Positions 1-8,797 of a stretch of DNA of 64,000 nucleotides are shown here, piece after piece (the first letter of the stretch is position 1; each line of letters starts with the position of its first letter). The position numbers were made by a program, and so were the translations under genes. A model generated the notes under the pieces. It was given only the letters and a program-made list of their open reading frames with translations, did not search any database and was not told where the DNA came from. The stretch is taken from the NCBI RefSeq assembly GCF_026013615.1, contig NZ_JAPDPI010000021.1:1-64000 (forward strand), read 5' to 3'. The DNA comes from Plebeiibacterium marinum. GTDB taxonomy: Bacteria > Bacteroidota > Bacteroidia > Bacteroidales > Marinilabiliaceae.

Positions 1-28
1 CCCCCATCCCCATGCCTGTTGCATGGTA

Positions 29-58
29 CTTCCCCCTTGCCTCAGGGCAAAGAGGAAG
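29..58. other. Hairpin at left edge, next to dispersed repeat
   Basis: Arms CTTCC (29-33) and TTGCC (37-41) pair with GGCAA (46-50) and GGAAG (54-58) around a TCAG tetraloop, with a symmetric 3x3 internal loop. The right arm is the start of repeat copy 1. No gene is visible in 1-316, which otherwise holds the repeat and a heptamer array. The pairing is seen directly; any RNA function is inference. Confidence 0.45.
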
Positions 59-220
59 ATTGGTTTTCGTAGGAGAAGGCTGCTCTCCGCTCTCAACCCT
101 CTGCTCTTTACTCTCCGCACTTGCCATCTCAATACTTAAATAGCCATTAGCCAATAGGACGGCTGCGCCTTTAGCACGCTGCGCTTTAGCTTGATCGCTT
201 GCTACTATAACTTCTTTTGC
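46..220. repeat. Dispersed repeat, copy 1 (about 175 bp)
   Basis: Closely similar to 10133-10303. The core 80-205 aligns without a gap to 10162-10287 (126 bp). It has a 5' pyrimidine-rich part made of NNNCTCT-like heptamers, a central AT-rich heptamer array (128-155), and a GC-rich module starting GGACGGCTGCGCC at about 157 that contains two near-copies of a 15-16 bp unit. The 5' edge (GGGCAAAGA ... TTTTCGTAG) matches the last codons and stop of the 84-aa gene at 9900-10154. No transposase or clear target duplication is seen. Family unknown to me. Confidence 0.8.
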
Positions 221-256
221 CCTTATAGAATTAAGAATATTACAAGATGGGAATTA

Positions 257-299
257 TCTTGATACTTGTGTCTTGATACTTGTGTCTCAATACTTAGTA
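257..299. repeat. Heptamer tandem array
   Basis: Six consecutive 7-bp units from 258: CTTGATA and CTTGTGT alternate twice, then two degenerate units (CTCAATA, CTTAGTA). It lies downstream of the stop of the T9SS nuclease gene. The last two units resemble the array inside repeat copy 1 at 128-141. Confidence 0.75.
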
Positions 300-316
300 T
301 CAGCAAAAACTAAGGC

Positions 317-1981
317 CTATCTGTTTACCTGAATCTTTTTCGTTACCCTAAAATTGTCTTTAACTATCTGAATAAAATAGATACCATTACACAATTGACT
401 AACATCAACATTAGCCTCATCATAAGCCTGCAAACTCTTTATTTTAGCCCCAGAAATGTTATAAAGCTCGATCAATTTGGGTGTACTATCCGGCAATTTC
501 AGATAAACATTGCTCGTTGCAGGATTTGGGAACAGCTTTACTTTTGCTGCATATTCATCTTCAATACCATCCTTATCTTCTACCATAAATGCCTGGGTAG
601 CTTCCGCAGCTTCATAATTATGATCACCTACCTGTACCGCTTTAATTATTACCTGTCCCTTATCTTCAATAGTTACCAAATCACCTTCAATTGTTACATT
701 TCCCTCTACTAACTCATATACAACCGGCAAACCCGAACTTGCTGTGGCTACAAGGACAAATGGATCATCTACAACGGTCTTGTTCTCTATTGGTTCAAAA
801 TCTATTGTCTGCGATTTTTTCCCCACTTGAAACGATATTACTCTTGAAAATGCAGGAGCATATGCTCCATCTCCCCGCTGAACAGCCTGAACCACTACCT
901 CTCCTGCTGTATTCAACAGAGCCTGATTGCCATTTAACTCTATTTCACCTTTTAACACGCTGTATTCAACCGCCAAACCTGAAGTAGCTAAGGCCGAAAA
1001 ACTTATACTGGCACCCGGATCCTGATCTTCTACCTGCTCTATAGATATGGTTTGCGGCTGACGTGCATCGTTTAACAACAACCGGATCATTACAGGATCA
1101 TGATCTGAAATTTCAACAGTTTTCACAACCTCATTATTGGTTAACGGATCATATTCATCGTATAACTCATTCGACAGACTAATATGGTCAATCCCCTCCC
1201 CGGCTACATCTTTAAAAAACTCATTATCATTTGCATACCACAAACCATAAGGATTTATATATTCCATATCGTCATTATAATCCCCCAACAAAATCACATT
1301 GTCATCAGCATAATCATTAACCATAGCACCATACAAATAATCAGCATCATACCCCCTTCGTGTTTCTCCGTTATCACAACATTTGGCATGGATATTCACA
1401 AAATCAATCAACTGGCTCTTTCCATCTACAGATACAATAGCTTGCAACATATATGGCAACCTTCCACTTACCCAAAACGAAGTTGAAGTACCTTCATAAC
1501 CTTCAATAGCCATTGTGTTATAGCCATTATATATCCCGGAAAACATGGCATCTTCTTCCACAAGTCCTACCGTACCTGTATTTATTATATAACACAAGGT
1601 TTGAGAAGGAAAATCTGTTGTAGGTGTATTAAAGTAAAAACTATATTTATCAGAATAAAAGCCGGCATATTTATTGGGTGCAGCGTTTTTATTCAATTCC
1701 TCTACTAATTTCTCTAAAAAATAACCATTAATCCTATCATTTACCACTTCCTGTAAGGCGTATACATCAGCATCCAATTCTATAATTTTTGAACTGACTT
1801 CTGAAAGCTGTTGAGAAAATGACGTTGCATTATTTGACTTAGCCGGACAACCAAACCATTCCAAATTCCAGGTAACCACATCCAAGGTTTCACCTTTAGA
1901 TAAGGTGTTAGCATCCTGAGCTGAGGATACCTGATAAAACAAACATATACAAACGAAAATAAGGACTTTATTTAACCTCAT
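317..1981 (-). CDS. Secreted endonuclease/exonuclease/phosphatase-family protein with T9SS sorting domain
   Basis: Predicted exported metal-dependent phosphoesterase of the EEP fold (DNase I-like nucleases, sphingomyelinases, inositol phosphatases). A signal peptide covers residues 1-21 (ends VSSAQ). The EEP domain spans about 33-303, with Asn39 in TWNLEW, QEV near 78, GDYND at 233-237 and the catalytic SDHDP at 292-296, so the active site looks intact. Two Ig-like repeats follow, each opening with QTI-x-(I/F) (about 309-385 and 393-470). A type IX secretion type-A sorting domain with FPNPA and GIYFIQI-like motifs covers about 480-554. It is probably released at the cell surface and may scavenge phosphate or nucleotides from extracellular DNA. 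Substrate cannot be told from sequence. It stands alone, divergent from the blaI-like gene. Confidence 0.85.
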   Translation of the reverse strand: MRLNKVLIFVCICLFYQVSSAQDANTLSKGETLDVVTWNLEWFGCPAKSNNATSFSQQLSEVSSKIIELDADVYALQEVVNDRINGYFLEKLVEELNKNAAPNKYAGFYSDKYSFYFNTPTTDFPSQTLCYIINTGTVGLVEEDAMFSGIYNGYNTMAIEGYEGTSTSFWVSGRLPYMLQAIVSVDGKSQLIDFVNIHAKCCDNGETRRGYDADYLYGAMVNDYADDNVILLGDYNDDMEYINPYGLWYANDNEFFKDVAGEGIDHISLSNELYDEYDPLTNNEVVKTVEISDHDPVMIRLLLNDARQPQTISIEQVEDQDPGASISFSALATSGLAVEYSVLKGEIELNGNQALLNTAGEVVVQAVQRGDGAYAPAFSRVISFQVGKKSQTIDFEPIENKTVVDDPFVLVATASSGLPVVYELVEGNVTIEGDLVTIEDKGQVIIKAVQVGDHNYEAAEATQAFMVEDKDGIEDEYAAKVKLFPNPATSNVYLKLPDSTPKLIELYNISGAKIKSLQAYDEANVDVSQLCNGIYFIQIVKDNFRVTKKIQVNR

Positions 1982-2173
1982 ATTACTTCATTAAAATGAT
2001 ATTTCAACAACAATATTTCACCAGCAAATGTACAAACTTTAAAACATAATACATTACCTCATGATTAATAAAAACATCTATAATTCATTATTTAAGTGCT
2101 ATTTAAATCACACTAACCGTCCAATTGGTCGAATCATACTATTAATTTTTTTGAAAAAAAGCAGGTTCACCTA

Positions 2174-2220
2174 TTGCAATTACGACAAGAGTCGTATAAC
2201 TTTGTACGACAAGAGTCGTA
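2174..2220 (+). promoter_or_regulatory. Promoter with two identical BlaI-type operators
   Basis: A Bacteroidota -33/-7 promoter is visible: TTG at 2174-2176, 20 bp, then TAACTTTG at 2197-2204. The -7 box is flanked on both sides by the same perfect 16-bp palindrome, TACGACAAGAGTCGTA, at 2181-2196 and 2205-2220 (24-bp spacing). Transcription would start near 2211, inside the second operator, 25 bp before the ATG. This fits tight self-repression by the BlaI-like protein. Confidence 0.9.
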
Positions 2221-2235
2221 TTAAATACTATTATC

Positions 2236-2619
2236 ATGGAAAAAGTAGCTCCAACAGCCGCAGAACTGGAAATTTTGAATATTCTCTGGAAAAAAGAACC
2301 TTTAACAGTAAAGGATATTCATGATTTGATCAGTGTAAATAAAAGTGTAGGTTACACAACAACCCTGAAAATAATGCAGAAGATGACCACCAAAGGGCTA
2401 CTCCACCGAAAAGCCAATGGCAAAAGCCATCTCTATTATTCGAGCTACAAAAAAGAAGAAACCAGGGGAAGGCTCCTGGATCGGTTTGTAGATTCTACCT
2501 TTGGAGGATCAGCTTCTTCTTTAGTCATGCAATTACTTGGCAACAAAACCACCTCAAAAGAAGAGATCTCCGAAATAAAGAAAATTATTGAGCAAATGGA
2601 AAACGAATCTAATTCATAA
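2236..2619 (+). CDS. BlaI/MecI/CopY-family transcriptional repressor
   Basis: A 127-aa winged-helix repressor. The N-terminal half has the family pattern (TAAELEILNILWKKEPLTVKDI, then a recognition helix near GYTTTLKIMQKM and a wing HRKANGKSHLY). The C-terminal half is the helical dimerisation region that BlaR1/MecR1-type proteases cut in related systems. It is followed after 3 bp by the M56 protease gene, the classical repressor/sensor pair. The two palindromes overlapping its promoter make autoregulation very likely. No beta-lactamase gene is nearby, so the regulon lies elsewhere or the signal is not a beta-lactam. An upstream extension of the frame (to 2061) would overlap the operators and is rejected. 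Confidence 0.93.
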   Translation: MEKVAPTAAELEILNILWKKEPLTVKDIHDLISVNKSVGYTTTLKIMQKMTTKGLLHRKANGKSHLYYSSYKKEETRGRLLDRFVDSTFGGSASSLVMQLLGNKTTSKEEISEIKKIIEQMENESNS

Positions 2620-2622
2620 ATT

Positions 2623-4440
2623 ATGCAACCAATTAAGAGTATTTTTTCACCGGAAATTACAGAAGCCCTTGGGTGGACCATCATTCATTCTTTGTGGCAG
2701 GGAATAATCTTACTTATTGGCTTACTTTTTTTACTTAGCCTTTTAAAGAAGTACTCGGCACAAGTCAGATACTTTATATCTTTTACAGCATTAATTATCA
2801 TGCTGGGATGGTCGTGTTCTACTTTTATAAAAGCCTATGAGTATGCTTCCGAAAAACAAGACATGCGCCAGGAACTGATTAGCAATCCTGATTATTTTAA
2901 AAACCTGGTTGCTTCATCTGAAAATAATAAAACACAACCAGCAGAGGAATCTTTTAACCTGCAAACAGTAAAATTACGTGCATGGTTCCAAAGGAATTTC
3001 CCCTTATTTTTAACAGTCTGGCTTATTGGTATTGGACTATTTACCGTAAGGTTACTGGGTGGACTTGCATACAACCGGCGCCTGAGGACTTTACAATTAT
3101 TACCCTTTGAAGAAAAGTGGATGGAAAAACTAATTGAGTTTTCCAATTCATTAAACATCAGCAAAGTGATAAAAGCATACAAATCACCACATACATTTTC
3201 GCCTTTAACCCTGGGATTTATGAAACCCATTATTCTTTTCCCGGTAAAGGCATTTACTGGTTTATCAGAAAAAGAAATAGAGGCTATAATTGCACACGAA
3301 CTGGCACATATTGTAAGAAATGACTATTTATTCAACATTATCCAGTCAGTAATTGAAATTGTATTTTTTTACCATCCTGCCATATGGACCATATCCAGAT
3401 GCATCAGAGATGAACGAGAACACAGCTGCGACGATATTGCCATAGAGCTTACCGGGGATAAAGTTACCTATGCCAAAGCCCTTACCAATGCCCAGATTTT
3501 TACTTATGAACAAGAAAACCTGACCATGGCATTCGGAACCAAAAAGAGCAGCTTATTAGAAAGAATTAAACGAATTCAAAAAAACAGAACCATGAAAACA
3601 AATGTAACGGAAAAGATAATTGCCTCTTTTATTATTATCAGCAGTATATTCCTGGTTTCATTTTCAGTTGGCAACCAAAACATCTACCAAGATGCTACAT
3701 TAACTGATACTATCGAAACTAAAAAAGACAACGATAAAACAAACAACCGCAAACGGACCATTATTATACAAACCAAACACGAAAGAGACAGTATAATTTC
3801 TGCGGTAGAAGAAAAAGTGAAAGATGCCAAAGAAAAGCATAACATAAGCGAAGAAGTTGAACAGGCCATAGAAATTGCCCTATCTGAAAAAGATAAAGCA
3901 ATCTCTCAGGAAATGATTGCAGAAATACATCTTGCCTTAAAAGACATTAATTTTGATGAGATTATGCAGGAAGCACAAATTGAGATTGAAGCTGCCATGG
4001 AAGAAATCAATCTGGATTCCATCAATCTGGAAATCAAAATGGAATTAAAAGATGCCAGAGAAGAAATCAGGGAAGCCATGAAAGAAATCCATATTGAACT
4101 AGACAGCATGGATGGATGCATGGAGGCGCAAAAGTTAGGATTAAAGGCTGCCGAATCCGGATTAGAGATTGCTGCCGGCGTACTGGAAAACATGAACATT
4201 GAAGAGATAGTGAAAACATCACTGGAGGCCGCAAATATTGCCATTGAAATGGCCGGTTCCGAAATTGAAAAACTGAACGTGGACTCCATTATCCAAGCCG
4301 AAATGGCTGATATAGATTTTGAAGCCATAAAAAAAGAGGCAGATATTGACAAAGAAGAACTTGAAGCTGAGATGAAAGCTTTAAAAGAAGAACTAAAACA
4401 ACTTAAAAAAGAATTACGCGAAAAGAAAAAAGAGGACTAA
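2623..4440 (+). CDS. BlaR1/MecR1-like M56 membrane metallopeptidase with acidic helical sensor region
   Basis: A 605-aa integral membrane protease that should cut the adjacent BlaI-like repressor on signal. Membrane segments lie at about 13-39, 46-68, 125-148 and 331-350. Between the last two sit the zinc motif HELAH (225-229) and a downstream EREHSCD (264-270) that supplies the third ligand region. The C-terminal 250 residues (351-605) should be outside the membrane. They are not a penicillin-binding domain: no SxxK/SxN/KTG motifs are visible. Instead they are highly charged and repetitive (many Glu-Ile/Ala-Glu blocks, Lys-rich at the end) and look like long amphipathic helices or coiled coil. 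The ligand is therefore unknown. Translation is probably coupled to the repressor gene. Confidence 0.88.
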   Translation: MQPIKSIFSPEITEALGWTIIHSLWQGIILLIGLLFLLSLLKKYSAQVRYFISFTALIIMLGWSCSTFIKAYEYASEKQDMRQELISNPDYFKNLVASSENNKTQPAEESFNLQTVKLRAWFQRNFPLFLTVWLIGIGLFTVRLLGGLAYNRRLRTLQLLPFEEKWMEKLIEFSNSLNISKVIKAYKSPHTFSPLTLGFMKPIILFPVKAFTGLSEKEIEAIIAHELAHIVRNDYLFNIIQSVIEIVFFYHPAIWTISRCIRDEREHSCDDIAIELTGDKVTYAKALTNAQIFTYEQENLTMAFGTKKSSLLERIKRIQKNRTMKTNVTEKIIASFIIISSIFLVSFSVGNQNIYQDATLTDTIETKKDNDKTNNRKRTIIIQTKHERDSIISAVEEKVKDAKEKHNISEEVEQAIEIALSEKDKAISQEMIAEIHLALKDINFDEIMQEAQIEIEAAMEEINLDSINLEIKMELKDAREEIREAMKEIHIELDSMDGCMEAQKLGLKAAESGLEIAAGVLENMNIEEIVKTSLEAANIAIEMAGSEIEKLNVDSIIQAEMADIDFEAIKKEADIDKEELEAEMKALKEELKQLKKELREKKKED

Positions 4441-4617
4441 TAAGGAGCGGGGAGGTAATTTTATGCCTCTGTTATTTTAATTTAAAAAATTGGAAATTTA
4501 AGTTTTAAAAACCACCTCCCGGTTCGTGCCTCACATATCGCCCAAATTCATAAATACCTATTTTCCCAATCAATACAACTCTCCCTCTAACATTAGTCAG
4601 TCAGTAATGAAACTTTA

Positions 4618-4645
4618 TGAACTTCATACTTAATGAACTTCATAC
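4618..4645. repeat. Short direct repeat upstream of pseudouridine synthase
   Basis: TGAACTTCATAC occurs at 4618-4629 and 4634-4645 (16-bp period), in a spacer otherwise empty of genes (4441-4701). It resembles the other short-word arrays in this window, although its period is 9+7 rather than strictly 7. Confidence 0.65.
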
Positions 4646-4694
4646 ATGTTTACAATTTAAGCATATCTGGTTAGTAAGGTTTACAAAAGGTTTA

Positions 4695-4702
4695 TATTTT
4701 TG
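4695..4702 (+). promoter_or_regulatory. -7 box TATTTTTG
   Basis: Matches TAnnTTTG. No TTG is found 19-21 bp upstream, so the match is partial. Its last base is the first base of a possible GTG start at 4702. A transcript beginning near 4709 would make the ATG at 4726 the first usable start. Confidence 0.5.
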
Positions 4703-4725
4703 TGGCCTATTTACACAAAAGGGAT

Positions 4726-6423
4726 ATGGATCACACATCTGATAACGCAAATAATTATTTCACATATTTTCAGGAAGATATTAGTAAAATAAATCTTCCT
4801 GAAAAATTTACTTACCCCTTTTATTACGAACCTCACCCATTGTGCATTATTGCCGCCAAAGAACTTCAGCAACATTTGCTTACGCAACAAGTATGGAAAC
4901 ATGACTTTGGCATTGATCATTTTGTTGAAGGAACAAATATTGGAAAAATGTTTGGGGTTATGATTGTTGAAACCCCTGATGGGCAGATTGGATACCTTAA
5001 AGCTTTCAGTGGTAAACTGGCTGGCACCAATACATTACCTGGTTTTGTACCTCCTGTTTATGATTTACTCGACAAGAATGGATTTTTTAAGCCTGAAGAG
5101 GATCTCATCAGCCAAATCAATCTTCAAATACAACACCTTGAAGAATCTTCACAATACAAAAATCTTAAAGATTCTTACCAGAGATCATTAAGTTCTTCCA
5201 CCCGTGAATTGAGCGATTTTAAATCGTTTATGAAGCTTGAAAAGAAAAAAAGAGACAACAAACGAAAAGAACAGGAAGCCGTATTATCCCCGGTTCTGTT
5301 TGAAGAGCTAAAAGAAGAGCTAAAGCAAGAAAGCCTTAAACACCAATACGATTATAAACAACTCAGGAAACACTGGGAGGCAGAAGTATTAAAAAACAAA
5401 ACAGAACTTGATCTATTCTTAGCAAAGATTGACACCCTAAAAGATGAACGCAAAAACAGGTCTGCCCTGCTACAACAGAAGCTGTTTGAACAGTACCGGT
5501 TCCTTAATTTTATGGGTGAGAAGGTTGACTTGTGCGACATTTTCAAACATACTTCGCAAAAGATTCCTCCGGCAGGCGCAGGCGATTGCGCTGCTCCAAA
5601 GCTTTTGCAATACGCCTATCTAAACAACTTTAAACCTATTGCCATGGCTGAGTTTTGGTGGGGACAAAGTCCCAAGTCCGAAATCAGGAAGCATGGCAAT
5701 TTTTACCCGTCATGTAACAGCAAATGCAAACCCATCCTGGGGCACATGCTTAAAGGTTTACAGGTTGATGAAAACCCCATTCAAAACCCCACCATCAGCA
5801 CCCATGAACTGGAAACTGTTTATGAGGATGATGATATTGTAGTTGTAAACAAACCGGCCGAATTTTTATCCGTTCCCGGAAAAGAAACTGAAGATTCGGT
5901 ATGGTTCCGGATGCAACAAAAATACCCTGATGCCACCGGGCCTTTATTGGTTCACAGGCTGGACATGTCGACTTCCGGTTTGATTTTAATTGCAAAAAAC
6001 AAAGAAGCCCACAAAATATTGCAAAAGCAATTCTTAAACAGAACCGTACAAAAAAGGTATGTAGCCCTTTTAGATGGCATTATCAAAGAAGACCAAGGGC
6101 TGGTTGACCTTCCGCTTCGTGTTGACCTTGATGACAGGCCACGCCAGCTGGTTTGTTATGAATATGGCAAACCGGCCCGCACAAAATATAAGGTTCTTGA
6201 AAGAACGAATGGAAAAACAAGAGTACACTTCTTCCCTATTACCGGACGCACCCACCAATTGAGGGTTCATGCCGCCCATCCGCAAGGCCTGAATACCCCT
6301 ATTGTTGGCGATGACTTGTATGGAACAAAAAGCAACAGGCTTTATTTACATGCCGAATACCTTGAATTTATTCACCCTACAAGTGGCAAAAATATCAAAA
6401 TAAAAAAGCAGCCAGAGTTTTAA
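4726..6423 (+). CDS. RluA-family RNA pseudouridine synthase with long N-terminal extension
   Basis: A 565-aa protein expected to convert uridine to pseudouridine in rRNA or tRNA. The C-terminal third is a typical RluA catalytic domain: HRLDMSTSGL holds the catalytic Asp (residue 413), followed by an RYVALLDG-like strand and GRTHQLRVH. The N-terminal ~350 residues are an extension found in a long RluA subfamily. They include a lysine/glutamate-rich coiled coil (about 140-250) and a Cys-containing stretch (GDCAAPKLLQYAY; FYPSCNSKCKPILGHML). Start: a GTG at 4702 is possible, but it lies inside an apparent -7 box, so the ATG at 4726 is preferred. Target site is unknown. It is a single gene in its own unit. 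Confidence 0.85.
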   Translation: MDHTSDNANNYFTYFQEDISKINLPEKFTYPFYYEPHPLCIIAAKELQQHLLTQQVWKHDFGIDHFVEGTNIGKMFGVMIVETPDGQIGYLKAFSGKLAGTNTLPGFVPPVYDLLDKNGFFKPEEDLISQINLQIQHLEESSQYKNLKDSYQRSLSSSTRELSDFKSFMKLEKKKRDNKRKEQEAVLSPVLFEELKEELKQESLKHQYDYKQLRKHWEAEVLKNKTELDLFLAKIDTLKDERKNRSALLQQKLFEQYRFLNFMGEKVDLCDIFKHTSQKIPPAGAGDCAAPKLLQYAYLNNFKPIAMAEFWWGQSPKSEIRKHGNFYPSCNSKCKPILGHMLKGLQVDENPIQNPTISTHELETVYEDDDIVVVNKPAEFLSVPGKETEDSVWFRMQQKYPDATGPLLVHRLDMSTSGLILIAKNKEAHKILQKQFLNRTVQKRYVALLDGIIKEDQGLVDLPLRVDLDDRPRQLVCYEYGKPARTKYKVLERTNGKTRVHFFPITGRTHQLRVHAAHPQGLNTPIVGDDLYGTKSNRLYLHAEYLEFIHPTSGKNIKIKKQPEF

Positions 6424-6534
6424 ACTCTAAACACTTTACCAAAAAACCTTATTGATTTAGCTTATCAAAGTTTGTATCTTGTTTAGATGGCCGTTGTTGG
6501 GTAAAACATCGGTAATCAAAAAAAATGCAATATA

Positions 6535-7995
6535 ATGAAGCACCTGTTTCCAAAATCAATTAAATGGTCTGCATTAAAATTTCCACACGTGTTTATCCTT
6601 TTGGCAGGGGTCATTCTATTTTGCAGCATTTTAACCTACCTCATCCCCTCCGGATCATACCAGCGAATACAAGAGCAATATGGATCCTCAGAAAAAACAA
6701 TAGTTATTCCCGACTCGTACAAGCAAATACCCAAACACTACTCCATTTCAGGCATACTTCTGGGAAAAGAATCTGACACGCTTGCCACACCTGTAAGCAT
6801 ACTGCAGTTATTATCTGCCATTCCCAGAGGGATGACCAACGCATCATCCATTATCTTCTTTTTGTTTATCATAGGTGGCACATTTGGAATTCTCCAAAAA
6901 TCAGGAACTATTGTAGCTACAATCCAGGCCCTGGTGCATCGCTTTTCTGATTCAGGACCATTGCTCACTACCATATTAATGATTTGTATTGGGATAGGCG
7001 GTTCAACCATTGGCATGGGTGAAGAATTAATACCGCTAATACCCATTTTTATCATTACAGCCACCAAACTGGGATACGACCGCATATATGGATTCTCCAT
7101 TGTTACCCTCGCTGCAGGAATTGGCTTTGCAGCCTCAACCACCAATCCATTCACAGTACAAATTGCCCAGGGCATAGCCGAAGTTCCTATAGGAAGTGGA
7201 ATGCTACCCCGGATCATATTTTTTGTTTTATGTATGGCCACTACGCTATGGTATGTACTTAGATATGGAAAAAAAATAAAAAACAATCCCCAAAGGTCGG
7301 TTGTGGCAGACATTTATATTGCTCCTGACGATTCTGAACTTCAAAAGATAAAGCTCTCCTGGAAACATATATGGATTTCGATTTTTTGCACTGTAATCTT
7401 TCTTTTGATGCTTTATTTTATCCAGGAAAAAGGGTGGTGGATAAATGAAATGTCGGCAGCATTTTTATTAATGGGCATTGGTGTCGCCATTATTTCCGGC
7501 TTGTCCTTATCAGAAGCAAACAGGCACTTTATAAAAGGCATGGAAGAGATGCTTGTTCCAGCCATGGTAGTTGGATTTGCCAAGGGTATCCAGGTAGTTT
7601 TAGAAGACGGGCAGATCATGGATACCATAATATATTATGCAGCAACATACTTACAACAATTTCCTAAAATTGTTGCAGCCGAAGGGATGCTAGTTTTCCA
7701 GAGCCTTCTCAATTTCTTTATTCCATCCGGATCCGGTCAGGCAGCCGTTACCATGCCTTTAATGGCTCCTTTGGCAGATATTTTAGGAATCACCCGACAA
7801 ACTGCGGTTTTGGCTTTTACCCTGGGAGATGGGTTTACCAATGAAATCATTCCTACCTCAGGTTTGTTAATGGCTATGCTAAGCCTGGCAAACATACCCT
7901 ACGTAAAATGGATCAGGTTTGTATATCCCCTGTTTTTGCTGTTAATGCTTTATTGTTTTTTATTTATGGCTATCGCTGTATTGGTGGGTTATTGA
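6535..7995 (+). CDS. YfcC-family (DcuC-like) inner-membrane transporter
   Basis: A 486-aa polytopic protein with about 12 hydrophobic segments of the YfcC/DcuC (C4-dicarboxylate/basic amino acid exchanger) superfamily. Family landmarks are FPHVFILLAGVILFCSILTYLIPSG at the start, FFLFIIGGTFGILQKSGTI, GIGGSTIGMGEELIPLIPIF in the first half and NFFIPSGSGQAAVTMPLMAPLAD in the second half. The two glycine-rich re-entrant motifs support an ion-coupled secondary transporter. The usual annotation is a putative basic amino acid antiporter, but substrate prediction in this family is unreliable. The 3' end overlaps the convergent plsC-like gene by 7 bp. Confidence 0.85.
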   Translation: MKHLFPKSIKWSALKFPHVFILLAGVILFCSILTYLIPSGSYQRIQEQYGSSEKTIVIPDSYKQIPKHYSISGILLGKESDTLATPVSILQLLSAIPRGMTNASSIIFFLFIIGGTFGILQKSGTIVATIQALVHRFSDSGPLLTTILMICIGIGGSTIGMGEELIPLIPIFIITATKLGYDRIYGFSIVTLAAGIGFAASTTNPFTVQIAQGIAEVPIGSGMLPRIIFFVLCMATTLWYVLRYGKKIKNNPQRSVVADIYIAPDDSELQKIKLSWKHIWISIFCTVIFLLMLYFIQEKGWWINEMSAAFLLMGIGVAIISGLSLSEANRHFIKGMEEMLVPAMVVGFAKGIQVVLEDGQIMDTIIYYAATYLQQFPKIVAAEGMLVFQSLLNFFIPSGSGQAAVTMPLMAPLADILGITRQTAVLAFTLGDGFTNEIIPTSGLLMAMLSLANIPYVKWIRFVYPLFLLLMLYCFLFMAIAVLVGY

Positions 7996-8723
7996 TTATA
8001 CTCTTTAATAGGCTGGATCAATGCCTCCCGGGTTACTTCCATCAGTGTTTTTATATCCCCCTTGTAACCAACTGTATTGATGCAGGGATTTATCGTAATA
8101 CTCACCCTCCCCGGCTTTACATCAACACCCTTCCCCCTGTAAATTTTGTGCGTATCCTTTATTGTTACCGGTAATATTGGCAATTCCAGATCTTCTGCAA
8201 TCTTAAATGCTCCACTTTTAAAACGCCTTACCGTGTTGCTATCACTCCTTGTACCTTCCGGAAAAACAACCACTGAGGTTCCCTTTACCAACTTATTTTT
8301 GGCTTCTTTAATTGAATCATACGCAGCCTTTGGCGAGGAGCGATCAATAAAAATATGACCTACCCTGGCACTTGCCGGTCCAATTCCAAAGGCATGACGC
8401 AACTCCTTTTTCATGATCCACCTGAAATCGATACCTAAAAACCCATACAGGGCAAAAATATCGTAAGCACTTTGATGGTTTGCCACAATTACATACGACT
8501 GCCCTTTTGTAATATGCTCCCTACCTGTTACAGCAACACGCATTGGAGTAAAAAAAGCAACCGTTTTGGCCCACATAACGCCACTTAAACTCCCCACCCT
8601 AGGTGAAATCAACATGGCCAACAAGGCTGCCCCTAACGAAAACACAACACTTGCAATGGCAAAAACCGGAATAAAAACAATCCACTTATATACCTGGTAA
8701 AAGAAATTCCCAACCGTTTTCAT
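7989..8723 (-). CDS. plsC: 1-acyl-sn-glycerol-3-phosphate acyltransferase (PlsC family)
   Basis: Transfers an acyl chain to lysophosphatidic acid, giving phosphatidic acid for membrane phospholipids. A membrane segment is visible at about residues 10-35 (numbered from the ATG). The acyltransferase block NHQSAYD contains the HX4D catalytic dyad, and FPEGTRS binds the glycerophosphate. The length of 244 aa is normal. The frame can be extended to a TTG at 8744, but the ATG at 8723 gives the normal N-terminus (MKTVGNFFYQ). It is downstream of and co-directional with the small Cys-cluster gene, so it is probably in one transcript. It overlaps the convergent transporter gene by 7 bp. Confidence 0.9.
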   Translation of the reverse strand: MKTVGNFFYQVYKWIVFIPVFAIASVVFSLGAALLAMLISPRVGSLSGVMWAKTVAFFTPMRVAVTGREHITKGQSYVIVANHQSAYDIFALYGFLGIDFRWIMKKELRHAFGIGPASARVGHIFIDRSSPKAAYDSIKEAKNKLVKGTSVVVFPEGTRSDSNTVRRFKSGAFKIAEDLELPILPVTIKDTHKIYRGKGVDVKPGRVSITINPCINTVGYKGDIKTLMEVTREALIQPIKEYNQ

Positions 8724-8797
8724 ACTTTCAGTCAATAAAAACAAAAAACACTATAACACCAAGGTGCTTTGTTTTCTGATTAAACAATGCTTAATTA

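Noticed and set aside
2061-2324. 87-aa frame upstream of the BlaI-like gene
   Set aside because: It runs through the operators and promoter and overlaps the repressor gene out of frame.
3906-4352. 148-aa frame opposite the sensor part of the BlaR1-like gene
   Set aside because: It is an antisense shadow of the Glu/Ile-rich repeats, giving a Ser/Ile/Met-rich nonsense sequence.
4449-4520. Complementary GGGAGGT / ACCTCCC after the BlaR1-like gene considered as a terminator
   Set aside because: The arms are about 60 bases apart and no T-run follows; too weak.
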